Source: Planctomycetota bacterium (lineage in GTDB: Bacteria; Planctomycetota; Planctomycetia; Pirellulales; UBA1268). From it: DNA of 6,318 nt. The notes beneath the pieces are model-generated. The model was given only the letters and a program-made list of their open reading frames with translations. It was not told the DNA's origin and searched no databases. This document shows positions 1-5,831 of this stretch, in pieces (the stretch's first letter is position 1; every line of letters begins with the position of its first letter). Where the stretch lies: NCBI GenBank assembly GCA_003669255.1, contig QWPO01000205.1, forward strand, positions 1 to 6,318, written 5' to 3'. The position numbers and the translations under genes are program-made.

Positions 1-1526
1 ACGCGGTTGACGAGGAAGCCCGGGCTGTCGTTGACGACGACCGGGCACTTGCCGAGCCGCTTGGCGTGGGCGACGGCACACGCCACCGTGGCATCGCTCG
101 TCGCCGGCCCACGCACCACCTCGACGAGCGTCATCCGCCGCACCGGGTTGAAGAAGTGCAGCCCGCAGAACCTGGAGGGATCGGCGAGGCCCGCGGCCAG
201 GCGGCCGATCGGATTGGTCGAGGTGTTGGTGGTGATCACAGTGCCGGGGCCCACCATGCGTTCGATCTCGGCGAGCACCTGCTGCTTGACGTCGGGCCGC
301 TCCGTCACGCTCTCCATCACGATGTCGGCCGCGGCGAGGGCGGCGAGGCTCGTGGCGGTCCGCAGGCGGCCCGCGAGTTCGACAGCCCGGGCCTCGTCGG
401 GCCGCTTCGCCAGGCGATCCCACGCGGCTTCCTCCAGGATGCCGGGAACGCTTGCGGCAAGGGCCTCGGGGTTCACATCGATGACGGTGACGGGCAGGCC
501 AGCCCGGAGGTGGCTCGCGGCAATCCCGGCACCCATGATCCCCGCGCCCACGATGGCCGGCGCGACCGCCGGCACCGGTTCGCCCTTGGATGAGGGATCA
601 ATCCCGGAGTCACGGCGATTCCGCTCGCCGATCGCGAATACGCGCAGGATGTTTCGGGCGACCGGCGTTGTGGCGAGTTTTGCAAACGCTTCCGATTCGA
701 GTCGCGAGGCCGTTGCGGCATCGACGGAGGCCCCGGCGAGAATCGTGCGGAGGATCGCGGGTGGCGCCGGATAGTGGCCGCCGGTACGGCCGAGAATCAC
801 GGCGGCGGTGGTGGCCTCGAGAAACTCCCGCTCGACCGGATCGAGATCAACCGGGGCGGCGAGCCTACGGCGGCGAGCGGCAATGAAGCCGTCGTCGCCA
901 CGGAGCACGAGCAGTCGCCGGGCCGACTCGACCGCCTCGGCAGCCGGCACGCAGGCGTCGACGACTCCGGCCCGCACGGCGGCGGCACCATCGAGGGGCT
1001 CGCCCGATGCCGCCAGTTCCACGGCGGGGCCGGGCCCGATCAACCGTGTGAGGCGGACAGTGCCTCCCCATCCGGGTAGCAGGCCGAGTTTGACCTCCGG
1101 CAGACCGAGCACGGTGTGTTTTTCGGACGTCGCCACGCGGAGGTCGCAGGCAAGCGCCAGTTCGAGACCGCCGCCGAGGCAGGTGCCGTCGACAACGGCG
1201 GCTGTGGGAAACGACGCCGACAGCTTCGCAAACACAGCCTTCCCGCGGTCGCACAGGTCGGCGATCTCGGCGGTTGAGAGCCTGCCGAGTTCCTCCAACC
1301 GCGACACGTCGGCCCCGGCGAAGAAGCTGCCGATCCGACCTGACAGCAGAATCACACCCCGCGGCCGCTCGTCCGCAAGCTGGTCGAGCACCCGGGAGAG
1401 TTCCTCGACGACCCTCCGCGTGAGCACGTTCTGCCGATGACCCGGCACCGTGACGGTGAGCCGCACGAACCCGTCGGGGTCTCGCTCGACGGCCAGCGTC
1501 TCCAGATCACGGTCGATCGCGGGCAT
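1..1526 (-). CDS. fadJ: Bifunctional enoyl-CoA hydratase / 3-hydroxyacyl-CoA dehydrogenase, FadJ/HADHA type (3' end cut by window edge)
   Basis: This is the alpha subunit of a fatty-acid beta-oxidation complex. It hydrates 2-enoyl-CoA and then oxidises the L-3-hydroxyacyl-CoA with NAD+, in the cytosol. I read 508 codons (1526 down to 3) with no stop. Residues ~10-200 are a crotonase domain with an AGAD oxyanion segment (70-73) and both catalytic glutamates, E122 (LGGGLE) and E144 (GLPE). Their 22-residue spacing matches FadJ/HADHA rather than FadB (20). A helical linker with YPAP (252-255) follows. The NAD-binding domain has a GxGxxG Rossmann loop (VGAGIMGAGIA, 326-336) and the full dehydrogenase set S436, H457 (GLHFFNPV), E469 and N507 (GFLVNR), spaced as in human HAD. 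The C-terminal dehydrogenase domain, ~200 residues, must lie beyond base 1. The ATG at 1526 is the only sensible start, and no clear Shine-Dalgarno precedes it. The thiolase partner is not in the window. The family call is secure; the symbol is by similarity. Confidence 0.93.
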   Translation of the reverse strand, partial: MPAIDRDLETLAVERDPDGFVRLTVTVPGHRQNVLTRRVVEELSRVLDQLADERPRGVILLSGRIGSFFAGADVSRLEELGRLSTAEIADLCDRGKAVFAKLSASFPTAAVVDGTCLGGGLELALACDLRVATSEKHTVLGLPEVKLGLLPGWGGTVRLTRLIGPGPAVELAASGEPLDGAAAVRAGVVDACVPAAEAVESARRLLVLRGDDGFIAARRRRLAAPVDLDPVEREFLEATTAAVILGRTGGHYPAPPAILRTILAGASVDAATASRLESEAFAKLATTPVARNILRVFAIGERNRRDSGIDPSSKGEPVPAVAPAIVGAGIMGAGIAASHLRAGLPVTVIDVNPEALAASVPGILEEAAWDRLAKRPDEARAVELAGRLRTATSLAALAAADIVMESVTERPDVKQQVLAEIERMVGPGTVITTNTSTNPIGRLAAGLADPSRFCGLHFFNPVRRMTLVEVVRGPATSDATVACAVAHAKRLGKCPVVVNDSPGFLVNR

Positions 1527-1674
1527 TTCGGGGTGCTTTCGTCCGTTTCGCTTGCCTGCAGGACCAAAACCGGTAGTGTATCGGCAGTTTTCCCGGGCCA
1601 CAGCGGCCTCAGCGGTTGCCGCTGCGGGTGCGTAAAATGGGTTCGGGCCTCGAGGCACGGAGGATCCAGCGTTC
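1527..1674. promoter_or_regulatory. Divergent intergenic region between fadJ and the DUF6580 gene
   Basis: These 148 bases separate two divergently transcribed genes and must carry both promoters. On the plus strand TAAAAT at 1633-1638 is a 5/6 match to a -10 box, about 37 nt before the DUF6580 start, but no -35 box sits at the right spacing. On the minus strand TACACT (complement of 1575-1580) is a 4/6 match about 50 nt before the fadJ start, again without a convincing -35. GGAGGA at 1659-1664 is a good ribosome-binding site for the plus-strand gene. I see no FadR-like or other operator palindrome. Both promoter assignments are weak inferences. Confidence 0.35.
1659..1664 (+). promoter_or_regulatory. 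Ribosome-binding site GGAGGA of the DUF6580 gene
   Basis: GGAGGA lies 10 nt before ATG 1675 and is the strongest Shine-Dalgarno match in the window. It favours 1675 over the internal in-frame ATG at 1753. Confidence 0.6.
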
Positions 1675-2331
1675 ATGGTGAACCACGCTCACGAGTCGGC
1701 CGGTACGAGGCCACTGAACAGAAACTCCGCGTCAGGCCGCGGTTCGGTGTCGATGCAGGCGGTCGTCTGGCTGGCGCTCGTCGCCCTCGCCGTGGCCGGT
1801 AGGCTCTGGCAGCCGACCTGGAATGGCGAGCAGCTCTGGCATGCCACGCCGCTCGCCGCCGTGGCCCTCGCCGCAGGCTTTCTGTTTGCCAATCCACTCG
1901 TAGCCGCGAGCGTGCCTCTGGCGGCCCTCGCGCTCAGCAATCTTGTGCTGCCCGGTTACGGCAGCCTCGGCGTCGCTGCCGTGGTCTATGCCGCCACCGC
2001 CTGGCCCGTGCTGCTCGGCACATGCGGAGTCCTGGGGCAGGATCGGCCCCGCTGGCTGGCCGTGGTCGGCGGCAGTCTCGCCACCTCGCTCGTCTTCTTT
2101 TTGAGCACCAATCTCGCTCACTGGGCGTTCATGGCCGACTATCCGCGCACGATGGCGGGCCTTGGTGAATGCTTCGTGGCGGCACTGCCGTTCTACCGCT
2201 GGATGCCAGTGGGCGACGCCGCCTGGACGCTCGCCACCTTCGGGCTGATCGTGGCCGCAAGGATGGCTGCGGAGGCGGCGGCCACTCGCCGGCTCCGTCC
2301 GCAGGGGATTTCACCCCGGCCGCTTGACTGA
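1675..2331 (+). CDS. DUF6580 family multi-pass membrane protein, function unknown
   Basis: A 218-residue hydrophobic protein of unknown function. The DUF6580 family call is from recognition of its conserved pattern. Near the N-terminus of the membrane part is ATPLAAVALAAGFLFAN (57-73), then a run ending LALSNLVLPGYGS (85-97). Later come FFLSTNLAHWAF (141-152), DYPRTMAGLGECFVAALPF (155-173) and GDAAWTLATFG (180-190). About six membrane segments are visible: ~28-42, 58-73, 76-92, 98-119, 128-144 and 181-200, with 162-174 less certain. The first ~26 residues are polar and the C-terminus is basic, so no cleaved signal peptide is apparent. ATG 1675 is chosen because GGAGGA lies 10 nt upstream; an in-frame ATG at 1753 (M27) would begin just before the first membrane segment. 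Size and topology recall substrate-binding S components of ECF transporters, but no ECF ATPase or T component is nearby, so this is only a suggestion. Confidence 0.85.
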   Translation: MVNHAHESAGTRPLNRNSASGRGSVSMQAVVWLALVALAVAGRLWQPTWNGEQLWHATPLAAVALAAGFLFANPLVAASVPLAALALSNLVLPGYGSLGVAAVVYAATAWPVLLGTCGVLGQDRPRWLAVVGGSLATSLVFFLSTNLAHWAFMADYPRTMAGLGECFVAALPFYRWMPVGDAAWTLATFGLIVAARMAAEAAATRRLRPQGISPRPLD

Positions 2332-2351
2332 GCGGAAAACCGGTCGAGAAT
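2324..2351 (+). promoter_or_regulatory. Sigma-70-like promoter for tRNA-Leu and possibly the S1-domain gene
   Basis: TTGACT at 2324-2329 matches the -35 consensus at 5 of 6 positions. GAGAAT at 2346-2351 matches the -10 at 4 of 6, with a 16-nt spacer. Transcription would begin near 2358, giving a leader of about 48 nt before the tRNA. The -35 box overlaps the last codons and the TGA stop (2329-2331) of the DUF6580 gene. This is the best -35/-10 pair I found in the window. The call is by eye, without a statistical score. Confidence 0.5.
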
Positions 2352-2405
2352 GTCGCGTGCCTCGGTTGGTGGTGGCCCCTCGGCCTCCCACGACCTGATC
2401 TTGCC

Positions 2406-2489
2406 GCGGGAATGGCGGAATTGGCAGACGCGCCAGGTTGAGGGCCTGGTGGTAGTAATACCGTGCAGGTTCAAGTCCTGTTTCCCGCA
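2406..2489 (+). tRNA. tRNA-Leu, anticodon GAG
   Basis: All cloverleaf elements pair. The acceptor stem is GCGGGAA (2406-2412) with TTCCCGC (2482-2488), followed by discriminator A2489. The D stem is GCG (2415-2417) with CGC (2429-2431), and the loop contains the invariant GG. The anticodon stem is CCAGG (2433-2437) with CCTGG (2445-2449), around loop TTGAGGG, giving anticodon GAG at 2440-2442, which reads CUC/CUU. The long variable arm expected of a class II tRNA folds as GGTA/TACC around GTAA (2451-2462). The T arm is GCAGG-TTCAAGT-CCTGT (2465-2481). The 3' CCA is not encoded: GTT follows the discriminator, so CCA must be added enzymatically. Confidence 0.97.
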
Positions 2490-2543
2490 GTTGCTTCTCT
2501 GTTTCTTTTTCCGCGAACTCCGGCCGCCTCGCTCCGGGTCCCC

Positions 2544-4181
2544 ATGACCACGAACCCAGACCCCTCGTCCACGGACCAGACGGAGCCCGTGGACGCCACG
2601 GCCCAGTCGGAGTCCGTCTCTCCCTCGCGTCGGATTCAGATCGGCACGCAGCGTGCCGGTGTGACGCCGCCGTCGCTGGCGCCGAAGTACCAATACATTG
2701 CTCCGCCCGCACCGCGGGCCGATGACGCAGGAGCAACCGCTGCCGCCGGGGCGACGGCTGAGCCACAGACCGCTTCAGCGGGCGATGCTCCAGCCAGCGG
2801 CGAGCCGAGGCCGGAAGGCCGGGGCCCGCGAGACGGTGGCCGTGGCCGCCGCGACCGCCGCCGCGACGACAAGCCACGCTCGTTCGCCGACGCACTGCCA
2901 CCCGCCCGCCGTGTCGCCGTCCCCAACATCCGCGGCGGCCTCGACGAGGATCTCGAGGCCGACTTCGAGGCGGCGCTCGAGGGCGTTGCAATCGATGCCC
3001 TGCTCGACGCCGGCGCCTCCGCGAAAGCCGAAGCACCGATCGATCCGGGTTCGCGACTGATGGCGACCGTGCTCTCGATTGGCCCAGATACAGCGTTCGT
3101 GGACCTTGGCGGTCGACGCCAAGGGGCGATGAAACTCGCCGGCCTCCTCGACGCCGGCATCGATCTCCCGGCCGTCGGCGACTCGATCGAGGTGTCGGTC
3201 GGCTCCCGGAACGATGACGACAACCTCTACGACGTCGCCCTCGCCAACCGCGCCGTCTCCGTCGAAGACTGGTCGCAGATCCAGGCGGGGATGATCGTGG
3301 AAGCCCGCGTCACGGCCGCCAACAAGGGAGGCCTCGAGTGCGAGGTCGCCGGCCTCCGCGGCTTCATGCCCGCGAGCCTGGTGAGCACCTGGCGGATCGA
3401 GAATCTGGAGGAGATGGTCGGCCAAACGCTCGACAGCCTGGTCACCGAGATCGTCCCCGAAGCCCGCCGGCTCGTGCTCTCGCGCCGGGCGGTCATCGAG
3501 AAGCAGGCGGCCGATGCCAAGGCCAAGATGCTCGAAACACTCGAGCCCGGGGTGGAGTTCGACGGCATCGTTCGTTCGGTCCGTGAGTTTGGCGCGTTCG
3601 TCGACATCGGCAACGGCGTCGAGGGCCTGATCCACGTCAGCGAGCTCTCGTGGGATCGCGTTGCCAATGCGGCCGACGTGCTCAAGGCGGGCGAGAAGGT
3701 CCGCGTGGTCGTCAAGAAGGTGGACCGCGAGACCGGCAAGATCGGCCTCTCGGCCCGCGACCTGATCGAGAGCCCGTGGAAGCGTGCCGGCGACAAGTAT
3801 CACGTTGGCGCCACGGTGAAGGGCGTCGTGAGCCGGATCGCCCAGTTCGGTGCGTTCGTAAAACTGGAGCCCGGCGTCGAGGGGCTCGTGCACATCTCCG
3901 AACTCGCCACGCGACGGATCCGCAGCGTCAGCGACGTGGCCCGCGAGGGCCAACAGGTGGAGTGCCGCGTGATCACGATCGATCCCGACGAGCAACGGCT
4001 TTCGCTCTCGATCAAGGCGCTCGCACCGTCCCCTGCCTCGAAGGAGCAGCCTGCGGCCGAGGAGCCGGAGGCCGACGAGCCTGAGGCACCGCCGCCGGTC
4101 GTGAAGAAGCGGAACACGCCCCTCAAGGGCGGCACCGGCGGTAACCAGTCGCAGGGCGAGAAGTTCGGCCTGCGGTGGTGA
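2544..4181 (+). CDS. S1 RNA-binding domain protein with four S1 repeats (ribosomal protein S1-like)
   Basis: A 545-residue predicted RNA-binding protein related to ribosomal protein S1, which helps mRNAs lacking strong Shine-Dalgarno sequences onto the 30S subunit. Residues 1-168 are low-complexity: Ala/Pro/Ser-rich, with an Arg/Gly/Asp stretch at ~89-112. Four S1 beta-barrels follow at ~169-237, 248-316, 335-404 and 419-491. Repeat 2 has KGGLECEVAGLRGFMPASLV. Repeats 3 and 4 have the strongest signatures (FGAFVDIGNGVEGLIHVSELSW and FGAFVKLEPGVEGLVHISEL). An acidic, Pro-rich linker (500-520) leads to a basic/Gly tail ending GEKFGLRW. E. coli S1 has six repeats, so this is shorter, and whether it is the ribosomal S1 or a paralogue cannot be settled here. 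ATG 2544 is chosen because in-frame starts further upstream lie inside the tRNA gene. No Shine-Dalgarno precedes it; the leader is pyrimidine-rich with a T-tract at 2502-2510. The gene is probably co-transcribed with tRNA-Leu 54 nt upstream. Confidence 0.92.
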   Translation: MTTNPDPSSTDQTEPVDATAQSESVSPSRRIQIGTQRAGVTPPSLAPKYQYIAPPAPRADDAGATAAAGATAEPQTASAGDAPASGEPRPEGRGPRDGGRGRRDRRRDDKPRSFADALPPARRVAVPNIRGGLDEDLEADFEAALEGVAIDALLDAGASAKAEAPIDPGSRLMATVLSIGPDTAFVDLGGRRQGAMKLAGLLDAGIDLPAVGDSIEVSVGSRNDDDNLYDVALANRAVSVEDWSQIQAGMIVEARVTAANKGGLECEVAGLRGFMPASLVSTWRIENLEEMVGQTLDSLVTEIVPEARRLVLSRRAVIEKQAADAKAKMLETLEPGVEFDGIVRSVREFGAFVDIGNGVEGLIHVSELSWDRVANAADVLKAGEKVRVVVKKVDRETGKIGLSARDLIESPWKRAGDKYHVGATVKGVVSRIAQFGAFVKLEPGVEGLVHISELATRRIRSVSDVAREGQQVECRVITIDPDEQRLSLSIKALAPSPASKEQPAAEEPEADEPEAPPPVVKKRNTPLKGGTGGNQSQGEKFGLRW

Positions 4182-4203
4182 GCAGCGGCCGCATCCGGAC
4201 TGC

Positions 4204-4309
4204 GTAAAAGCCCAACGCCGTGAGGCGTGGGACGCGGCCGAAACAAACGCCGCGTCACGCGTGACCGCGCCCGAGGCCTTACGGCCTTCGGCTTTCCCAA
4301 ACCGGTCAG
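4204..4309. repeat. BIME/REP-like composite repeat, copy 1
   Basis: This is the first of two tandem copies in the gap between the convergent S1 and serS genes. Unit A (4204-4241) contains an 8-bp hairpin at 4211-4231, CCCAACGCC-GTGA-GGCGTGGG, with one bulged A. Unit B (4261-4298) contains a matching hairpin at 4271-4291, with loop TTAC on plus and GTAA on minus. Read on the minus strand, unit B aligns without gaps to unit A over about 33 bases, so the copy is an inverted pair of related units, the architecture of a BIME. Between the units is a 12-bp palindrome, GTCACGCGTGAC (4254-4265), absent from copy 2. Unit A is followed on the minus strand by CTTTTAC and unit B on plus by GGCTTTCCC, so either could act as a weak terminator. 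The REP/BIME label is by architecture; no RAYT transposase is in the window. Confidence 0.8.
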
Positions 4310-4320
4310 AGTCGTTGCCG

Positions 4321-4442
4321 GTAAAGGCCCAACGCCGTGAGGCGTGGGACGCGGCCGAGATAAACGCGGCATCACATCCGACGTCATCACGGGTGACCGC
4401 GCCCGAGGCCTTACGGCCTTCGGCTTTCCCGGACCGGGTCAG
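4321..4442. repeat. BIME/REP-like composite repeat, copy 2
   Basis: Second tandem copy, 11 nt after the first. Unit A (4321-4358) differs from copy 1 at one of 38 bases (a4209 to g4326), and its hairpin is at 4328-4348. Unit B (4393-4430) is identical to copy 1 over 38 bases, with its hairpin at 4403-4423. The spacer between the units is 15 nt longer than in copy 1, and the extra length is bounded by direct repeats CATCAC (4370-4375 and 4385-4390). The shared tail ACCGG(G)TCAG continues to 4442 and includes the serS stop codon (4439-4441), so repeat and gene abut or slightly overlap. Confidence 0.8.
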
Positions 4443-5716
4443 CCGCCGATCGTCCGCTTGCCCATCCAGGCCACGAGCGGCTCTGGCACCGTGATCGTGC
4501 CGTCGGCGTTCTGGTGATTCTCCAGAATCGCGATGATCGCCCGGCTGATCGCCACAGCGGTGCCGTTGAGCGTGTGGACGAACTGCGTGCCCTTCTCGCC
4601 CGGTGTCCGGTAGCGGAGGGCCAGCCGCCGCGACTGGTAATCGGTGCAGTTGGAGGTGCTCGTCACCTCGCCCCACTCCCCCGCCTCGCCGCGGCCGGGC
4701 ATCCAGGCCTCGAGATCGAACTTCCGGTAGGCCGGCCCGCCGAGGTCGCCCGACGCCGTGTCGATCACGCGATAGGGGATGCCGAGTCCGTCGAAGATCC
4801 GGCATTCCAGGTCGAGCAGGTGGCCGTGCATCGCCTCACTCGCCTCGGGGAGCGTGAAGGCAAACATCTCCACCTTCGTGAACTGATGCACGCGGTAGAG
4901 CCCGCGGGTGGCACGGCCATGGGCGCCGGCTTCGGTGCGGAAGCAGTGGCTGATGCCGCAGAGTTTGAGCGGCAGTTCGGCCGCCTCGAAGATTCGCTCG
5001 TGGTAGGCGCCGCCGAGCGTGATCTCTGCGGTGGCGATGAGCGAGAGATCGGAGTCGTTGACCGAGTAGATCTGCGTCTCCGGGCCGCGGGGCATGAAAC
5101 CCGTGCCCTCGAGGATCGAGTCGCGGGCGAGGTCGGGGGTGGTCATCACCGTGAAGCCCTCGCGCATGAGGATCTCGACGGCATACCGCTGCAGGGCGAG
5201 TTCGAGCAGCACCCCGTCGCCGGTGAGGAAGTAGAAACCGTGCCCGGCCACGCGGGCGCCGGCTTCGAAGTCGAAGAGTTTCAGGCGGCCGCCGATCTCG
5301 ACGTGGTCGAGCGGCTTGAAGTCGAACGCCCGCGGGGGGTGCTGTCCGCGACGGATCTCGACGGCGGCATCTTCGCCACCCACGGGGGCGGCCGGATGGG
5401 TGAGGTTGGGCACGGCGCGGAGGATGGCATCGGCCTCGGCCACGATCTCAGCCGACTTCGACTCAAGCGCCGAGATCTCCTCGCGGAGCCGGCGGCCCTC
5501 GGTCTTCTTGGCCTCGCGTTCGGCCGCGTCGGCCGCCTTGCCGATCGACTTGCTCACCTGGGCGGCGGCGGCGTTGAGCCGGTCGATGTCGGCCTGAAAC
5601 TGCCGCCGCAGTTTGTCGAGGGTGGCAAACTTCGCGATGTCGGCCGACGACCCGCGGGCCCGGCAGTTGGCAGCGACGAGATCGATGTTGTCGGCAACAA
5701 AGCGGCGGTCGAGCAC
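4439..5716 (-). CDS. serS: Seryl-tRNA synthetase
   Basis: Cytosolic class II aminoacyl-tRNA synthetase that activates serine with ATP and charges tRNA-Ser (and tRNA-Sec where present). With the GTG start at 5716 it has 425 residues, the usual bacterial length. Residues ~1-105 form the N-terminal domain with the long helical hairpin that grips the tRNA-Ser variable arm (charged heptad-like stretch ~35-98). The catalytic core follows: motif 1 around GFTVMTTPDLA (187-197), the serine-site TAE (229-231), motif 2 CFRTEAGAHGRATRGLYRVH (258-277) with ATP-contacting R260 and E262, then QFTKVEMF. Motif 3 spans GTQFVHTLNGTAVAISRA (376-393) with R392. GTG 5716 is preferred because GGAG lies 6 nt upstream and the N-terminus MLDRRFVADN matches the family. 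The ATG at 5767 would add 17 residues not expected in SerRS and sits almost on the likely transcription start. The gene is convergent with the S1 gene and divergent from clpS. All motifs are intact. Confidence 0.96.
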   Translation of the reverse strand: MLDRRFVADNIDLVAANCRARGSSADIAKFATLDKLRRQFQADIDRLNAAAAQVSKSIGKAADAAEREAKKTEGRRLREEISALESKSAEIVAEADAILRAVPNLTHPAAPVGGEDAAVEIRRGQHPPRAFDFKPLDHVEIGGRLKLFDFEAGARVAGHGFYFLTGDGVLLELALQRYAVEILMREGFTVMTTPDLARDSILEGTGFMPRGPETQIYSVNDSDLSLIATAEITLGGAYHERIFEAAELPLKLCGISHCFRTEAGAHGRATRGLYRVHQFTKVEMFAFTLPEASEAMHGHLLDLECRIFDGLGIPYRVIDTASGDLGGPAYRKFDLEAWMPGRGEAGEWGEVTSTSNCTDYQSRRLALRYRTPGEKGTQFVHTLNGTAVAISRAIIAILENHQNADGTITVPEPLVAWMGKRTIGG

Positions 5717-5722
5717 GGCAAA

Positions 5723-5726
5723 CTCC
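5723..5726 (-). promoter_or_regulatory. Ribosome-binding site GGAG that sets the serS start
   Basis: On the minus strand GGAG ends 6 nt before GTG 5716, an ideal spacing. It decides the GTG start over the in-frame ATG at 5767. The GGAG is part of a 12-base sequence repeated at the clpS leader. Confidence 0.6.
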
Positions 5727-5751
5727 GGCGGAAAGAGACGGCGCGGGGGCC

Positions 5752-5780
5752 GTGAGCGGCCCGGCAACGACGTTTATACT
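5752..5780. promoter_or_regulatory. Divergent serS/clpS promoter with an AT-rich box usable as -10 on both strands
   Basis: The only AT-rich island in this GC-rich gap is CGTTTATACT (5771-5780). On plus, TATACT (5775-5780) is a 5/6 match to -10, with GTGAGC (5752-5757) as a poor -35 at 17-nt spacing; it would start clpS transcripts near 5787. On minus, the same island reads AGTATAAACG, so TATAAA (complement of 5773-5778) is also a 5/6 match and would start serS transcripts near 5766, about 50 nt before its GTG. No good minus -35 is seen. The assignment is by eye. Confidence 0.45.
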
Positions 5781-5831
5781 GTGGGGGTGGGACCGTCCGG
5801 GAATCACCCGGGCCCGGAGTTTGCCAGACAC

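Larger units (their letters stand above)
5717..5825. repeat. 12-bp inverted repeat with one arm at each divergent ribosome-binding site
   Basis: The arm at 5717-5728 reads GGCAAACTCCGG on plus, and the arm at 5814-5825 reads CCGGAGTTTGCC, its exact reverse complement. Each gene therefore has CCGGAGTTTGCC in its own sense leader, immediately before the serS GTG and 6 nt before the clpS ATG. The 85 nt between the arms hold the candidate promoters. The match is exact; its function is unknown. It could be duplicated leader sequence, a regulator site, or coincidence. Confidence 0.5.

Noticed and set aside
7..774. A 255-codon open frame on the plus strand
   Set aside because: Antisense to fadJ, whose catalytic residues are all present on the other strand.
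1675..2331. DUF6580 protein as an ECF transporter S component
   Set aside because: Size and topology are compatible, but no substrate-site motif is recognised and no ECF ATPase or T component is nearby; kept only as a possibility.
2463..2543. Upstream GTG start for the S1-domain protein, adding 27 residues
   Set aside because: The GTG lies in the variable arm/T arm of tRNA-Leu and the extra residues are translated tRNA and leader; ATG 2544 is the first start outside the tRNA.
4204..4442. CRISPR array or insertion sequence
   Set aside because: There are only two copies of a ~110-bp composite made of inverted hairpins, no regular short repeats with unique spacers, no cas genes, no transposase frame and no target-site duplication.
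2775..4805. A 676-codon open frame on the minus strand
   Set aside because: It runs antisense through the S1 gene, across both repeats (giving GKAEGRKASGAVTRD-like text) and into serS in a different frame. It has no family features and is a product of high GC content.
4514..5755. A 413-codon open frame on the plus strand
   Set aside because: It is antisense to serS over nearly its full length, is rich in Gly/Ala/Arg/Glu without any domain, and serS carries complete SerRS motifs.
5717..5767. ATG 5767 as the serS start
   Set aside because: It adds 17 residues rich in Arg/Pro before the conserved N-terminus, has no Shine-Dalgarno, and coincides with the predicted transcription start; GTG 5716 has GGAG at 6 nt.
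5613..5831. Longer in-frame N-terminus for ClpS
   Set aside because: It would overlap the serS start and the promoter box, and gives residues unlike any ClpS; ATG 5832 yields a normal-length protein.
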